A stretch of DNA of 31,050 bases from an uncultured Novosphingobium sp. (lineage in GTDB: Bacteria > Pseudomonadota > Alphaproteobacteria > Sphingomonadales > Sphingomonadaceae): contig CALLNA010000154.1 of NCBI GenBank assembly GCA_938005655.1, forward strand, positions 1 through 31,050. The letters are read 5' to 3'. Position numbers and translations under genes: made by a program. Below, piece after piece: positions 15,475 to 24,041 of the stretch. The notes beneath the pieces were generated by a model. That model was not told the origin of the DNA. It saw only the letters and a program-made list of their open reading frames with translations, and searched no databases. The stretch's first letter is position 1. Each line of letters starts with the position of its first letter.

Positions 15475-16374
15475 TCAGCCGATCTCGATCAGCTCCAGCA
15501 GTTCGCCCGCGCTGCCGATGGCGGTGGCCGCCCATCGGTCGCCATAGAGCGGCCCGCCCCGCCGCGCGGGCGGGACGATGAAGTCGAGGCCGGTGGCGGC
15601 CAGGCTCTCCACCGCCAGCGTCACCAGCGCGTTGCCCGGCGGCAGCATCCCCGCATCCCGGCCCCGCACCGTGGCGGCGGGCGGATAGTCGTCGACCTCG
15701 ATGATCGGCATCCGGCCCTTCTGCGCCATGCTGATCGTCGACAGCCGGTCGAGCGGCAGGCCGAAGGCGCGGCTGATCATCGTATAGGGGATCGTGTAGC
15801 TGTCCCCCTCGTCGAGCCCGAGATGGCGCGCGTACCACTGCATCGTCGCGATCCGGTCGGGCGTGGCGAGGATCGTGATGAAGACATGATCGACCGGCGA
15901 TGCCGCGCGCGGCAGGTCGGAGCTGGGCGTGTCCTGCCGCACCTCGTTCAGGTAGATCATCTCCCGCCCGCGCCCGAGCATCTGCATCGCGACGAAGTAC
16001 GGCAGGCCGGGGATTTCCTTGGGCGGGCCGACGATGTCGAAGCCGCTACCCGCCAGCCGCGCGGGCCAGCCGAACACCTCCTCGACCGTGATCTCGTAGG
16101 CCGCCCAGCCATAGGTGCGGGTCGGCAGGAAATCGGGCGGCAATGGCTGCTCGACCAGCCGCAGGAAGCAGGGCGTGCCACTCGTTGGCTGCAAGGTCGC
16201 GCAGGCATGCCCGGCAACGCCGGGCGTTCCCCAGGCGGCAGCCAGATCGGCGGGCAGCGGCCCCTGCTCCACCACGGCCAGCCCGAGCCGGTCGCGATAG
16301 TCGGCGAGCGCCGCGTCGAGGTCGGGCGTCGCGATCACGCCGCCCATGATCCGGCCGTGGGTCAAGCCCGGCAT
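15475..16374 (-). CDS. Two-domain VOC (glyoxalase/extradiol dioxygenase-fold) protein
   Basis: A 299-residue protein with two tandem vicinal-oxygen-chelate modules, beginning at about residues 8 (GRIMGGVIATPDLDAALADY) and 160 (VDHVFITILATPDRIATMQWY). Each starts with the usual beta-strand and the 'D...a..fY...lGL' pattern. Possible metal ligands include the histidine of VDHV and the glutamate in the final strand ELLELIEIG, but I cannot assign a full set. VOC proteins include lyases, epimerases and ring-cleaving dioxygenases. It is the last gene of block B and overlaps the stop of the enoyl-CoA hydratase-like gene by 4 bases. Confidence 0.85.
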   Translation of the reverse strand: MPGLTHGRIMGGVIATPDLDAALADYRDRLGLAVVEQGPLPADLAAAWGTPGVAGHACATLQPTSGTPCFLRLVEQPLPPDFLPTRTYGWAAYEITVEEVFGWPARLAGSGFDIVGPPKEIPGLPYFVAMQMLGRGREMIYLNEVRQDTPSSDLPRAASPVDHVFITILATPDRIATMQWYARHLGLDEGDSYTIPYTMISRAFGLPLDRLSTISMAQKGRMPIIEVDDYPPAATVRGRDAGMLPPGNALVTLAVESLAATGLDFIVPPARRGGPLYGDRWAATAIGSAGELLELIEIG

Positions 16375-17123
16375 CAGAACCGCGCTTTGCGCTTCTCGAG
16401 GAAGGCCGCCACGCCCTCGGCGAAGTCGGGCAGGGTGAAGGCCTCGGCGAACAGCGCGCTGGTCTCGGCATCGTCGCTCGACTGGCCGTTGAGGATGCGG
16501 CGGACCATCGCCTTCGCCTCACGCGCGGTATGCGGCGAGGCTTCGGCGATCGTCGCCACCAACGCGTCGGGTCCGTCCGCGAGGATATCGACCAGGCCGA
16601 TGCGATGGGCCTCGCCCGCGTCGATCAGTTGCGCGGTGAACAGGATGCGCTTGGCCTGGGATGGGCCGACGAGGTCGACCAGCAGCTTGGTGTCGTGCAG
16701 CGAATAGACTAGGCCGAGCTTGGCCGGGGTGATCCCGAACCGCGCCGCGGTGGTCGCCACACGCAGGTCGCAGGCCATGGCCAGGCCGCAGCCGCCGCCG
16801 ACGCAATCACCCTCGACGAAGGCGACGGTCGGCTTGGCCGCGTGGCTCAGCACCAGTTGCGCGCGGGCGATCGCCGCCTGGTTCTTCGCGCGCCATTCAG
16901 GGTCGCGCGCGCCGGCGCCGAACTCGACGATGTCGGCGCCCGCCGAAAAGGCTCCGGGCTCCGCCGCGCGCAGCACCAGAACGCGGACGCCGGCATCGGC
17001 CATGGCGCTTTCGACCAGGCCGGGCAGCGCCTCCCACATCGCCTGGGTGAAGGCGTTGCGCTTCGCCGCGCGGTCGATGCGGAGCGTGGCGACGCCGCCC
17101 GCGATATCGAGCGACAGGCTCAT
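16374..17123 (-). CDS. Enoyl-CoA hydratase/isomerase-fold protein without the usual catalytic glutamates
   Basis: A 249-residue crotonase-fold protein. The two oxyanion-hole segments are present: AFSAGADI at 58-65 and VGGGCGLAMACD at 108-119. In the classic hydratase the second segment reads GGGCELA, with the first catalytic Glu; here that position is Gly113. The second Glu, in 'PE..LG', is also absent (GITPAKLG near 130-137). The protein therefore probably binds a CoA thioester but does something other than simple hydration, such as isomerisation, decarboxylation or thioester hydrolysis. The ATG overlaps the stop of the preceding deacetylase gene (ATGA) and the stop overlaps the VOC start. 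Confidence 0.88.
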   Translation of the reverse strand: MSLSLDIAGGVATLRIDRAAKRNAFTQAMWEALPGLVESAMADAGVRVLVLRAAEPGAFSAGADIVEFGAGARDPEWRAKNQAAIARAQLVLSHAAKPTVAFVEGDCVGGGCGLAMACDLRVATTAARFGITPAKLGLVYSLHDTKLLVDLVGPSQAKRILFTAQLIDAGEAHRIGLVDILADGPDALVATIAEASPHTAREAKAMVRRILNGQSSDDAETSALFAEAFTLPDFAEGVAAFLEKRKARF

Positions 17124-17948
17124 GCCGGGTCCACCTTCGCCAGATGCTGCGCGATCTGCCGCCGCGTCGCGATCCACACGCCGTCGTGTGCGCGGACGTG
17201 CTTCAGGAACTCCTCGAAGGCCCAGATCCGTCCCGGCCGCCCGATGATCCGCAGGTGCAGGCCGAGCGACATCATCTTGGGATTGCCCTCCACGCCCTCG
17301 CGGTAGAGCTGGTCGAAGCAGCGCCGCGCGTAGTCGAGCCAGTTGGCGGGGGTATAGGCGGGGCACGATCGCGATCGGCCGCCCCGGCACGGTCTCGCGA
17401 TCCCAGAAGGGCACGTCGCCCGAATAGTCGTCCATGTGATACTCGAACCCCGCCTCGATCAGCAGGCGACGGGTGTTGTCGGTATGGAAATAGCGGCTGA
17501 GCCAGCCGTAGGGCCGGGTGCCCGTGGTCCGCTCGATCGACTGGACCGCGCGGTCGATGAAGGCCCGCTCGGCCGCCTCGTCCAGCTTGAACTGGTGGAC
17601 CCAGCGCCAGCCGTGGCTGACCGCCTCGTGCCCCAGGTCGCGGATCGCGGCGGCGATCTCGGGATGGTTCTCCAGGCTCATCGCGGCGACCGTCCAGCTC
17701 GCCATGATGTCGTGCTCGCGCAGCAGCTTGACCACGCGCGGCGCGCCCGCCTTGAGCCCGTAGAGATAGTTGCTCTCGTTGGCGTAGTTGCGGATCGGCG
17801 ACTTGATATGGACGCCCAGCTCGTCGACCGGCTCCATCCCCCGGTCGCCGCGTGCGACCGTCATCTCAGAGCCTTCCTCGACGTTCACCACCACCGACAG
17901 CGCCAGCTTCGCGCCGTCGGGCCAGTCCATCCGTTCCTCACGCAGCAT
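17120..17948 (-). pseudogene. PuuE-like polysaccharide deacetylase family gene, frameshifted
   Basis: The first two thirds read as a PuuE-type NodB-fold protein (MDWPDGAKLALSVVVNVEEGSE, then NESNYLYGLKAG and GHEAVSHGWRW). After IAIVP, near 17357-17364, that frame loses similarity and runs on into the next gene. The adjacent frame from 17356 supplies the expected C-terminus (YTPANWLDYARR, then MMSLGLHLRIIGRPGR and VWIATRRQIAQHL) to a stop at 17120 that overlaps the hydratase-like start. The net difference is one base in three, beside G-runs at 17348-17352 and 17360-17363; a four-base duplication would also fit. Corrected, the protein would be about 275 residues. The family includes allantoinase PuuE and cyclic imide hydrolases acting on cyclic C-N bonds. 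Recent mutation and sequencing error are both possible. Confidence 0.85.
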
Positions 17949-18748
17949 CAATGCATCTCCTCCCCGCCGGAGACGTTGAGCGCCTCCCCGGTCACGTAAA
18001 AGGCGTCGTCACTGGCCAGCCAGGCGCAGGCCGCGGCCGTGTCGCTGCCCAGCCCCGGCCGGCCCATCGGGTTCTTCGCCGTCATGTTGGCGAGATAGGC
18101 CTCCACGCTGTCGAACCCCAGCAGCTTCGAGAAATAGGCGTTCTGCTCCGCGCCGAGCCCGGTCGTGACATGGTTAGGGCAGACCGCGTTGACGGTGATG
18201 CCGTGCGCGCCCAGCTCGAGTGCGGCGGCGCGAGTCAGGCCGACCATGCCGTGCTTGGACGAAACATAGGCGGGCAGGTGCGGGAAGCCCGACTTGGCCG
18301 CCTGGCTCGCCACGTTGATGATCCGTCCGCCGCGCCCGCCCGCGATCATCGCCCGCGCCGCCGCCTGGGTGCAATAGAACGCGCCCGACAGGTTGACCGC
18401 CAGCACGGTATTCCAGTCGGCCGGATCGACCTCCAGCAGCGGGCGCATCATGAAGCCGATCCCGGCATTGTTGACGAGGACGTCGACCCGCCCGAAGGCG
18501 GCCATCGCGCCCTCGACCAGCGCCGCGCATTGCGCCGGGTCCGACACGTCGCAGGCGATGGCCGCGACCTTCGCGCCGCGCCCGCGCAGGTCCTCCGCGA
18601 CGCCTTCCGCCTCGGGCGTGATCGCGCGGTCCGAGACGACGCAGGCGGCGCCCTCCTCGGCGAAGCGGCGCAGGATCGCCTGCCCCAGCCCCTTCTCCCG
18701 CCCGGAGCCGGTGACGACCACCGTCTTTCCCGCGAAGCGCATGGTCAC
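17948..18748 (-). CDS. Short-chain dehydrogenase/reductase (SDR)
   Basis: A 266-residue classical SDR. The nucleotide-binding glycine motif is TGSGREKGLG at 13-22, NNAG is at 93-96, and the catalytic set is Asn119, Ser148, Tyr161 and Lys165 (AYVSSKHG). Asp40 after the second strand favours NAD over NADP. The start could be GTG at 18748, which overlaps the preceding stop, or ATG at 18742; I list the first because of the overlap pattern of the operon. The likely role is oxidation of a hydroxyl or reduction of a ketone in the pathway. The last base of its stop region overlaps the deacetylase ATG. Confidence 0.9.
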   Translation of the reverse strand: MTMRFAGKTVVVTGSGREKGLGQAILRRFAEEGAACVVSDRAITPEAEGVAEDLRGRGAKVAAIACDVSDPAQCAALVEGAMAAFGRVDVLVNNAGIGFMMRPLLEVDPADWNTVLAVNLSGAFYCTQAAARAMIAGGRGGRIINVASQAAKSGFPHLPAYVSSKHGMVGLTRAAALELGAHGITVNAVCPNHVTTGLGAEQNAYFSKLLGFDSVEAYLANMTAKNPMGRPGLGSDTAAACAWLASDDAFYVTGEALNVSGGEEMH

Positions 18749-19050
18749 AGGTCCTCGGTCAGGACGAATTGCGGATTGTCGGCGAAATCGGCGAAGGCGG
18801 CCGTGACCTTCTGGAAGGCGGGATCGCCGATCTCGGCGACGAAGGGGTCCATCGCCGCGATGTCGATGATCTCGACGTAGTCGTAGGGCGCCTTGGCGTC
18901 CGATCCGAACAGCCCGGTGGCGCGGTGGACGGTGAACCGGTCCACCGACCGCAGCGCGTTCACGCCGGGAATATCGGTGCCGCGCGCCCAGGCTTCATAG
19001 GCGGCGCGGTCGACGCCGGGCTTCAGGTTGAACAGGACGACGATACGCAT
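18745..19050 (-). CDS. HapK-like (REDY-like) dimeric alpha-beta barrel protein
   Basis: A 101-residue protein, MRIVVLFNLKPGVDRAAYE, with a ferredoxin-like beta-alpha-beta fold and the segments FTVHRATGLFGSD and YDYVEIIDI. It resembles the REDY-like HapK proteins, named after a protein of prodiginine biosynthesis in Hahella, and more broadly the EthD/Dabb dimeric alpha-beta barrels. Members are found in both biosynthetic and degradative clusters, and no activity is established for most. A good ribosome site (GGGAGA) precedes the ATG. It lies 11 bases after the amidase stop and overlaps the SDR start. Small barrels of this kind often act as cyclases, isomerases or monooxygenases, but which applies here is not visible. 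Confidence 0.8.
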   Translation of the reverse strand: MRIVVLFNLKPGVDRAAYEAWARGTDIPGVNALRSVDRFTVHRATGLFGSDAKAPYDYVEIIDIAAMDPFVAEIGDPAFQKVTAAFADFADNPQFVLTEDL

Positions 19051-19061
19051 GGCTTTCTCCC

Positions 19062-20168
19062 TTAGCTATCCAGGCGGCGCGCGACGGCGAACAGCAGCGC
19101 CTCCCCGTCCGGCGGGCCGACAAGCTGCACGCCGACCGGCATCCCCTCGGCGTCCTGCCCGGCGGGCAGCGACAGCGCGGGCAGGCCGGCGATATTGGCG
19201 ATCGCGGTGAAGTCCGCCTGGTTGGCCGGGGCGCGGCCGCCGTGGGCGAAGGCCACTTGCGGCGCGGTCGGCAGGATCAGCACGCCGTCCGTCCCGATCG
19301 CCGCGCGCAGCCTGTCCCGCACCTCGGCGAGCAGCGCCGGGTTGGGCTCGGCCGCGTCGGCATAGTCGAGCAGCCAGAGCAGGTCCTTCGACAGCAGGTC
19401 GGAACGGCGATCCGCGCCGAGATGGCGCGAAAGCTCGCGCGCCGCCTCGACGAAACCGGCCGCCCGCGTCTCGCCGAGCGGCGGCAGGGCGATCTCCTGT
19501 GCCGGCCCGATCCGCGCCAGCGCACGGCGATAGCCGTCGAGCACCGCCGGCTCGCATTCGACGCCGCCCAGCCGCTCCAGCGTCAGAAACTGCGCCGGGC
19601 TGCCCGCGGTCGCCGCGCCGGGGCTCAGCACCCGCCACGCCCGCTCCAGCAGGTCGAGCGAGCCGGCCAGCGGGCCGATCGCGTCGAAGCCGCGATGCAT
19701 CGGCTCCAGCCCGTCGTCGGGCAGCGCGCCGTTGGTCGGCTTCAGGCCATAGACGCCGTTGTAGGCCGCCGGAATCCGCACCGAGCCGAGCGTGTCGGTG
19801 CCGAGCGCGAGGTCGCACAGGCCGCCCGCCACGGCCGCGCCGCTGCCGCCGGAGGAACCGCCCGGCGTCCGCCCCTCGCCATGCGGGTTGAGCGTGCGGC
19901 CGAACCAGGGGTTGTCGGTGGTCGCGCCCAGCGCCGCCTCGTTCATGTTGAGCGTGCCCAGCACCGTTGCGCCCGTCGCACGCAGCCGGGCGACGACCGT
20001 CGCGTCGCGCTCGGCGATCCGGCCGCGATGCAGCGCCATCCCCGCCGTCCAGGGCAGGCCGCGCACCGCGATGTTCGCCTTCACCCCCAGGGTCACGCCC
20101 GCGAGCGGCCCTTCCCCGCCGCGCGGGGCCGGATCGCGGGCGACGAAGGCGTTGAGGCGGTCGCTCAA
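19062..20168 (-). CDS. Amidase signature family hydrolase
   Basis: A 368-residue enzyme of the amidase signature family with the Ser-cis-Ser-Lys triad intact: Lys30 (GVKANI), Ser105 in PGGSSGGSG and the nucleophile Ser129 in TDTLGSVRIPA. The usual DTGGS is DTLGS here. At 368 residues it is shorter than most members (450-500), close to the small AtzF/AtzE-like or plant Ami1-like forms. The start is TTG, overlapping the preceding stop (TTGA); no better start is near. It hydrolyses an amide bond; the substrate is unknown. Its position beside a cyclic-amidohydrolase-type gene suggests two sequential C-N cleavages. Confidence 0.9.
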   Translation of the reverse strand: MSDRLNAFVARDPAPRGGEGPLAGVTLGVKANIAVRGLPWTAGMALHRGRIAERDATVVARLRATGATVLGTLNMNEAALGATTDNPWFGRTLNPHGEGRTPGGSSGGSGAAVAGGLCDLALGTDTLGSVRIPAAYNGVYGLKPTNGALPDDGLEPMHRGFDAIGPLAGSLDLLERAWRVLSPGAATAGSPAQFLTLERLGGVECEPAVLDGYRRALARIGPAQEIALPPLGETRAAGFVEAARELSRHLGADRRSDLLSKDLLWLLDYADAAEPNPALLAEVRDRLRAAIGTDGVLILPTAPQVAFAHGGRAPANQADFTAIANIAGLPALSLPAGQDAEGMPVGVQLVGPPDGEALLFAVARRLDS

Positions 20169-21541
20169 AGGCCGCGCTCGTCGATCAGGCGGATCGGCTT
20201 CTGGCGCACGTCGATCTGGGTCAACGCCGCCGTCCCCGCCGGCTCGACCAGTTCGATCGTCACCTCGACCCCCAGCCCGCGCCGCAGCAGCTCGCCCAGC
20301 TGGCCGGGATCGGTGCCGCCCCGGCTCTCCAGGATCACCAGCATGTCGTCGCGCTGCGAGGCCGGGTCGCGCGACAGCTTGCAGACGTATTCGCCGGTCA
20401 GGTCCGCCCGGTTCTCGATGATCGCGCCGATCGCATGGGGGAAGACGTTGATCCCGCGCAGCTTCACCATGTTGTCGCTGCGCCCCTTGAACCCGGCGAT
20501 GCGCTTGAAAGCCATGCCGGTGGCGTTGGTCCCGGTCAGCTCGTGGGTGATGTCGTGGGTGTTGAAGCGGATGCAGGGGGCGATGTCGTCCTTGAACAGG
20601 CAGGTGACGACCATGTCGCCGGTCTCCCCCGCCGCGACGGGCGCGCCGCTGTCAACGTCGAGCAGCTCCAGGTATTGGGCGTCCTCCCAGACGTAGAGCC
20701 CGTCGCGCTCCGGCCCCTCGCCCGCGATCGTGCCGGTATCGCCGACGCCGTACCAGTCGAAGGCCTTGGCCCCGCCCCAGGCCGCCTCGGTCGAGGCGCG
20801 GTCCTCGGTGCCGAGATGGCCGCAGATCATCCGGATGTCGAGCTGGTCGAGCAGCCCGGCGTCGCGCGCCACCTCACCCAGCTTGCGGATATAGTCGACG
20901 AAGCCGACCAGCACGGTGACGCCGAAATCGGCCATCAATTGCACCTGCTGCGCCGAGCGCGTCTCGATGCCGGTGCCGGCGGAAAGGAAGATCGAGTTGG
21001 TGAAATGCGTCACCGCCTCGCGGATGTAGTGGCCCCCGTTGATCATCCCATGACCATAGACCGACTGCACGATGTCCTCGGGCCGCAGCCCCTGCCAGCG
21101 GTACATGCGGCCGACGAGGAGATTGCACACCTCCCGCCCCTTCGGCCCGAACAGCAGCGCCTGCGGCCGCCCGGTCGTGCCCGAGGTGGTGTGGAAGATC
21201 ACCGGCGCGCGGTCCGGATCGCCGGTCAGCCCGGCGAAGTCGCCGAACGGCGGATGGTCGGCGATCGAGGCCATCAGGTCCGACTTGTCATAGACCGGCA
21301 GCTTCACGATGTCGTCGAGCCCGCGGATGTCGCCCGGCTCGATCCCCTGCGCTCCCCACAACCGCCGGTAGAAGGGAATCTGCCAGCCCCGCGCCATCAG
21401 CTTGAGGAACTGGCGATCCTGGATCGCGCGCAACTCGTCACGGCTCATGCCCGTGTAGCGGCGGACGAAGGCGTCGCCGACCGGATAGTCGGCCATCATC
21501 GCGGGCGCGTCGAGGGCTTCGAAATAGGTCGGGAAACTCAT
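20165..21541 (-). CDS. PaaK-like phenylacetate-CoA ligase family enzyme
   Basis: A 458-residue AMP-forming ligase of the phenylacetate-CoA ligase type. The phosphate-binding motif TTSGTTGRPQ is at 118-127, the YGVGDTG segment corresponds to the adenine-site motif, and GRSDNMVKLRGINVFP leads into the small C-terminal domain that swings between half-reactions. It probably activates a carboxylic acid as its CoA thioester with ATP. Family members act on phenylacetate and other aryl or cyclic acids, so the true substrate is open. The ATG overlaps the stop of the MmgE/PrpD gene before it, and its stop overlaps the amidase start. Confidence 0.9.
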   Translation of the reverse strand: MSFPTYFEALDAPAMMADYPVGDAFVRRYTGMSRDELRAIQDRQFLKLMARGWQIPFYRRLWGAQGIEPGDIRGLDDIVKLPVYDKSDLMASIADHPPFGDFAGLTGDPDRAPVIFHTTSGTTGRPQALLFGPKGREVCNLLVGRMYRWQGLRPEDIVQSVYGHGMINGGHYIREAVTHFTNSIFLSAGTGIETRSAQQVQLMADFGVTVLVGFVDYIRKLGEVARDAGLLDQLDIRMICGHLGTEDRASTEAAWGGAKAFDWYGVGDTGTIAGEGPERDGLYVWEDAQYLELLDVDSGAPVAAGETGDMVVTCLFKDDIAPCIRFNTHDITHELTGTNATGMAFKRIAGFKGRSDNMVKLRGINVFPHAIGAIIENRADLTGEYVCKLSRDPASQRDDMLVILESRGGTDPGQLGELLRRGLGVEVTIELVEPAGTAALTQIDVRQKPIRLIDERGL

Positions 21542-22806
21542 GCGGGCTCCGTGAAATAGGCAAGAGGACTGTCGAATATCCGCGCGTCGGTGGCGACGGG
21601 CGCCAGGGCGCGGGCAAGGTCGCGCTTGGCCTCGGCCTGGGCGGCGTCGAGCGGCGCCTCCGGGCTGCCGAGGGTGTGCGGGATGAGAATCTCCTCGCCG
21701 TCCACCACCAGCCGCTGGGGCGACAGGGCGTTGGGATCGGGATTGCCGTCGACCACCACCGTAACGCGCGCGGCAAGCGCCATGACCGCCGGGTCGGCGA
21801 AGGTCTCCGGTCCGAAGCGGCGCGGGTCGATCCGCCCCTCGCGCAGCATCAACGCGGCGAGCAGCGGCAGGCAGAGGCGGGCATAGGCCGGGGTCATGTC
21901 GGCGCGGAACGGGCGGCCGACCAGCCGCGCGATCAGCGGCGGCACATGGGCCTTGATCCGCTCGACCTCGCGTCCGTGGAACGCGGCGAGCGCCCCCAGG
22001 GTGGCATGGCTCGCGCGGCCGGAGGGGAACGGCTTGGTGCTGATCTCGGCGATCCGCCAGCCCTCGCCGATCCGGTCGGTATAGCGCGCGAGGTCGCCCT
22101 GGTCGAACAGCCGGAAATAGCCGAACGGCCCCTCCAGCACGTCGTGCGGCGCGGTGAAGCCCGCGCGCACCAGATCGGCCGCCATAACCGCCGAGCGCGC
22201 GGCATTGGCGATCTGGAGCGGCAGGGCGATCGATCCCTCAACATGGGCCTGCATCGTCCCGGCGCAGAAGCTGTAGGCGAGGCCGAGGACGTCCTCGATC
22301 GGCTCGATCCGCTCAATCCGCGCCACGGCCATGGCCGCGCCCAGGCAGCCGGCGGTCGCCGGACGAAAGAAGCTGAGCGGCGAGGTCGCGGCAAGGCCCA
22401 TGCCGCTCGCCACGTCGACGCCCACCGCCAGGGCGACCAGCGCCTCCTCCGGGTCGCAGCCCCCGAGCCGGTCGATCGCCGCGCCGAGCGCGCCTGTCAC
22501 CACCGACAGGGCGTGGACCACGGCCGGCTCGTGCACCGCGTCCCATTCCAGGCAATGAATGCGAAAGGCGTTGACGAAGGCCGCTCCGGCGGCGGGCAGG
22601 CGCTCGCTGCCGCCCAGCAGCCGCGCCTCCCCGCCCGTGCCCCAGCCGGTGGCCGCCGCCAACGCCTCCCGCCCGCCCGGCGCGGTCGCGCCGGCAGCTC
22701 CCACGGCGAGGGTATCCGCGAGCAGCCGCAGTGCGTCCTCGCGCACCGGCGCGGGCAGGGCGTGATCCGCGCGGACGAACCCGATCAGGCGGTCGGTCGC
22801 GGTCAT
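21538..22806 (-). CDS. MmgE/PrpD family protein (second of a tandem pair)
   Basis: A 422-residue protein of the MmgE/PrpD family, which includes 2-methylcitrate dehydratase, cis-aconitate decarboxylase and iminodisuccinate epimerase. Family features include LLADTLAVGAAG in the N-terminal helical domain, NAFRIHCLEWDAVHEPAVVH, and ISTKPFPSGRASHATLGA in the second half. The ATG at 22806 overlaps the preceding stop (ATGA) and has GGAG eight bases upstream; an ATG two codons earlier is too close to it. It is similar in length to, but clearly divergent from, the gene before it, so the two could form a hetero-oligomer or act on successive intermediates. Confidence 0.9.
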   Translation of the reverse strand: MTATDRLIGFVRADHALPAPVREDALRLLADTLAVGAAGATAPGGREALAAATGWGTGGEARLLGGSERLPAAGAAFVNAFRIHCLEWDAVHEPAVVHALSVVTGALGAAIDRLGGCDPEEALVALAVGVDVASGMGLAATSPLSFFRPATAGCLGAAMAVARIERIEPIEDVLGLAYSFCAGTMQAHVEGSIALPLQIANAARSAVMAADLVRAGFTAPHDVLEGPFGYFRLFDQGDLARYTDRIGEGWRIAEISTKPFPSGRASHATLGALAAFHGREVERIKAHVPPLIARLVGRPFRADMTPAYARLCLPLLAALMLREGRIDPRRFGPETFADPAVMALAARVTVVVDGNPDPNALSPQRLVVDGEEILIPHTLGSPEAPLDAAQAEAKRDLARALAPVATDARIFDSPLAYFTEPA

Positions 22807-24041
22807 AGCCATGTCTCCAGCAAGGCCACGATAGCGCGCGGATCGTCGCCGGACAGGCAGGCGGCGATCGCGGCGTCCGCGTCCTGCCCCACGCCGCCCC
22901 AGTCCATCAGCGCGCGCGCCTTGGCGATCACCCCGCCGCGGCCGAGCGGGCGCTCGGGATCGCCGAGCGTGTCGATGCGCTCCACCGCGCGTCCGCCCGC
23001 CGTCACCCGCGCGCCGTAGTGGGCGGGGAAGCGTTCGGAGAATTCCGTCGCCTCGCACACCTTGATCCGCGCTCGCGCCGGGGCCAGCGCGGCGATCGCC
23101 GCGGGCTCGAAGTCGGCCAGGACCGGCTCGCCGCGCTCGGCGACCACCGCGACGGCGTGGTGCAGCGAGAACTTGGCTTCGGCCACGCTCGCCGGGTCGG
23201 GGCGGTCGCAGAAGGTCAGGGCGTCGCGATAGGTCTCCACCAGGATCGACCCATCGAGCGCCGCGCCGTTCTCCCGCAACGCCAGCGCCGCGTCGATCGC
23301 CGGGTGGGCGTGGCGGCAGGCGCCCCACGGCTTGAAGCTCACCTCGTCCATGCGCCAGCCATCTTCGAGCCGCATCGGCCTGGGCGTGCCCGTCATCGCC
23401 GCATAGAGGCCCTGCTCGCCCTCCAGGACGAAGCGCGGCCCGGTGATGCCGGCGCGGGCGGCGCGGGCCGCCGCCAGGCCGGTGTCGACAGCGTGGGCGA
23501 CATGCCAGTGCTTGGCCATCACCGGCTCGTGCCGCATCCGCCACAGTCCCCCGGCGACCGAGCCGGCGAGACCCAGCGCGGAAACCGTCGTCTCCGCCCC
23601 CGCGCCGGCCAGGCTGGCGGCCGTCGCCGTCGCGCCGAACACCCCGGCGGTCGCGGTGTTGTGCCAGCGGGCGTAGTGATAGCCATCGAAGGTCGCGCCG
23701 ATCGCGATCACCGCCTCGTAGCCGCGCACGGCCGCCGCCAGTCGCGCGTCCATGCCCGGCGCGCCGTCACCGCCGAGCGCGACGGGCCAGATCACGGGAC
23801 CGGGATGCAGGATCGACATGCGGTGAACGTCGTCCATCTCGAGCACGTTGCCCAGCCAGGCCGCCCGGGCGAGCGCGCCACCCTCCATCGCGCGCACGGC
23901 GGCGGCGACCGGCGCTTCCAGCGCGCCGGCCACGCAGCCCAGCCAGTCGAGCAGATGAAGCCGCGCCCGCGCGCCCATATCGCCGGGAACCGGCCGGGCG
24001 AGATGATGCGCCAGGCGCTCGGTCAAACTACTGCTGGCCAT
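22803..24041 (-). CDS. MmgE/PrpD family protein (first of a tandem pair)
   Basis: A 412-residue MmgE/PrpD protein. Recognisable parts are LHLLDWLGCVAGALE, EMDDVHRMSILHPGPVIWPVAL, WHNTATAGVFGATATAA and VSFKPWGACRHAHPAIDAAL. The HPG and KPW..CRH.H segments align with active-site regions of the family. The start is either ATG 24041 or the adjoining GTG 24044. It is the first gene of block B and diverges from the GntR gene with only about 47 bases between, so its promoter must lie in that short space or run through from elsewhere. Dehydration, decarboxylation or epimerisation of a polycarboxylate or its derivative is plausible. Confidence 0.9.
   Translation of the reverse strand: MASSSLTERLAHHLARPVPGDMGARARLHLLDWLGCVAGALEAPVAAAVRAMEGGALARAAWLGNVLEMDDVHRMSILHPGPVIWPVALGGDGAPGMDARLAAAVRGYEAVIAIGATFDGYHYARWHNTATAGVFGATATAASLAGAGAETTVSALGLAGSVAGGLWRMRHEPVMAKHWHVAHAVDTGLAAARAARAGITGPRFVLEGEQGLYAAMTGTPRPMRLEDGWRMDEVSFKPWGACRHAHPAIDAALALRENGAALDGSILVETYRDALTFCDRPDPASVAEAKFSLHHAVAVVAERGEPVLADFEPAAIAALAPARARIKVCEATEFSERFPAHYGARVTAGGRAVERIDTLGDPERPLGRGGVIAKARALMDWGGVGQDADAAIAACLSGDDPRAIVALLETWL

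Noticed and set aside
14156..15547. Plus-strand frame of 463 codons overlapping DUF1838 and the quinone oxidoreductase
   Set aside because: Spans two real genes in the wrong frame and crosses the operator; composition is Arg/Gly-rich shadow.
16374..17951. A single 525-codon fusion of deacetylase and hydratase-like domains
   Set aside because: The middle stretch (about 17124-17355) has no similarity in this frame, whereas the adjacent frame carries the proper deacetylase C-terminus; it is a frameshift, not a fusion.
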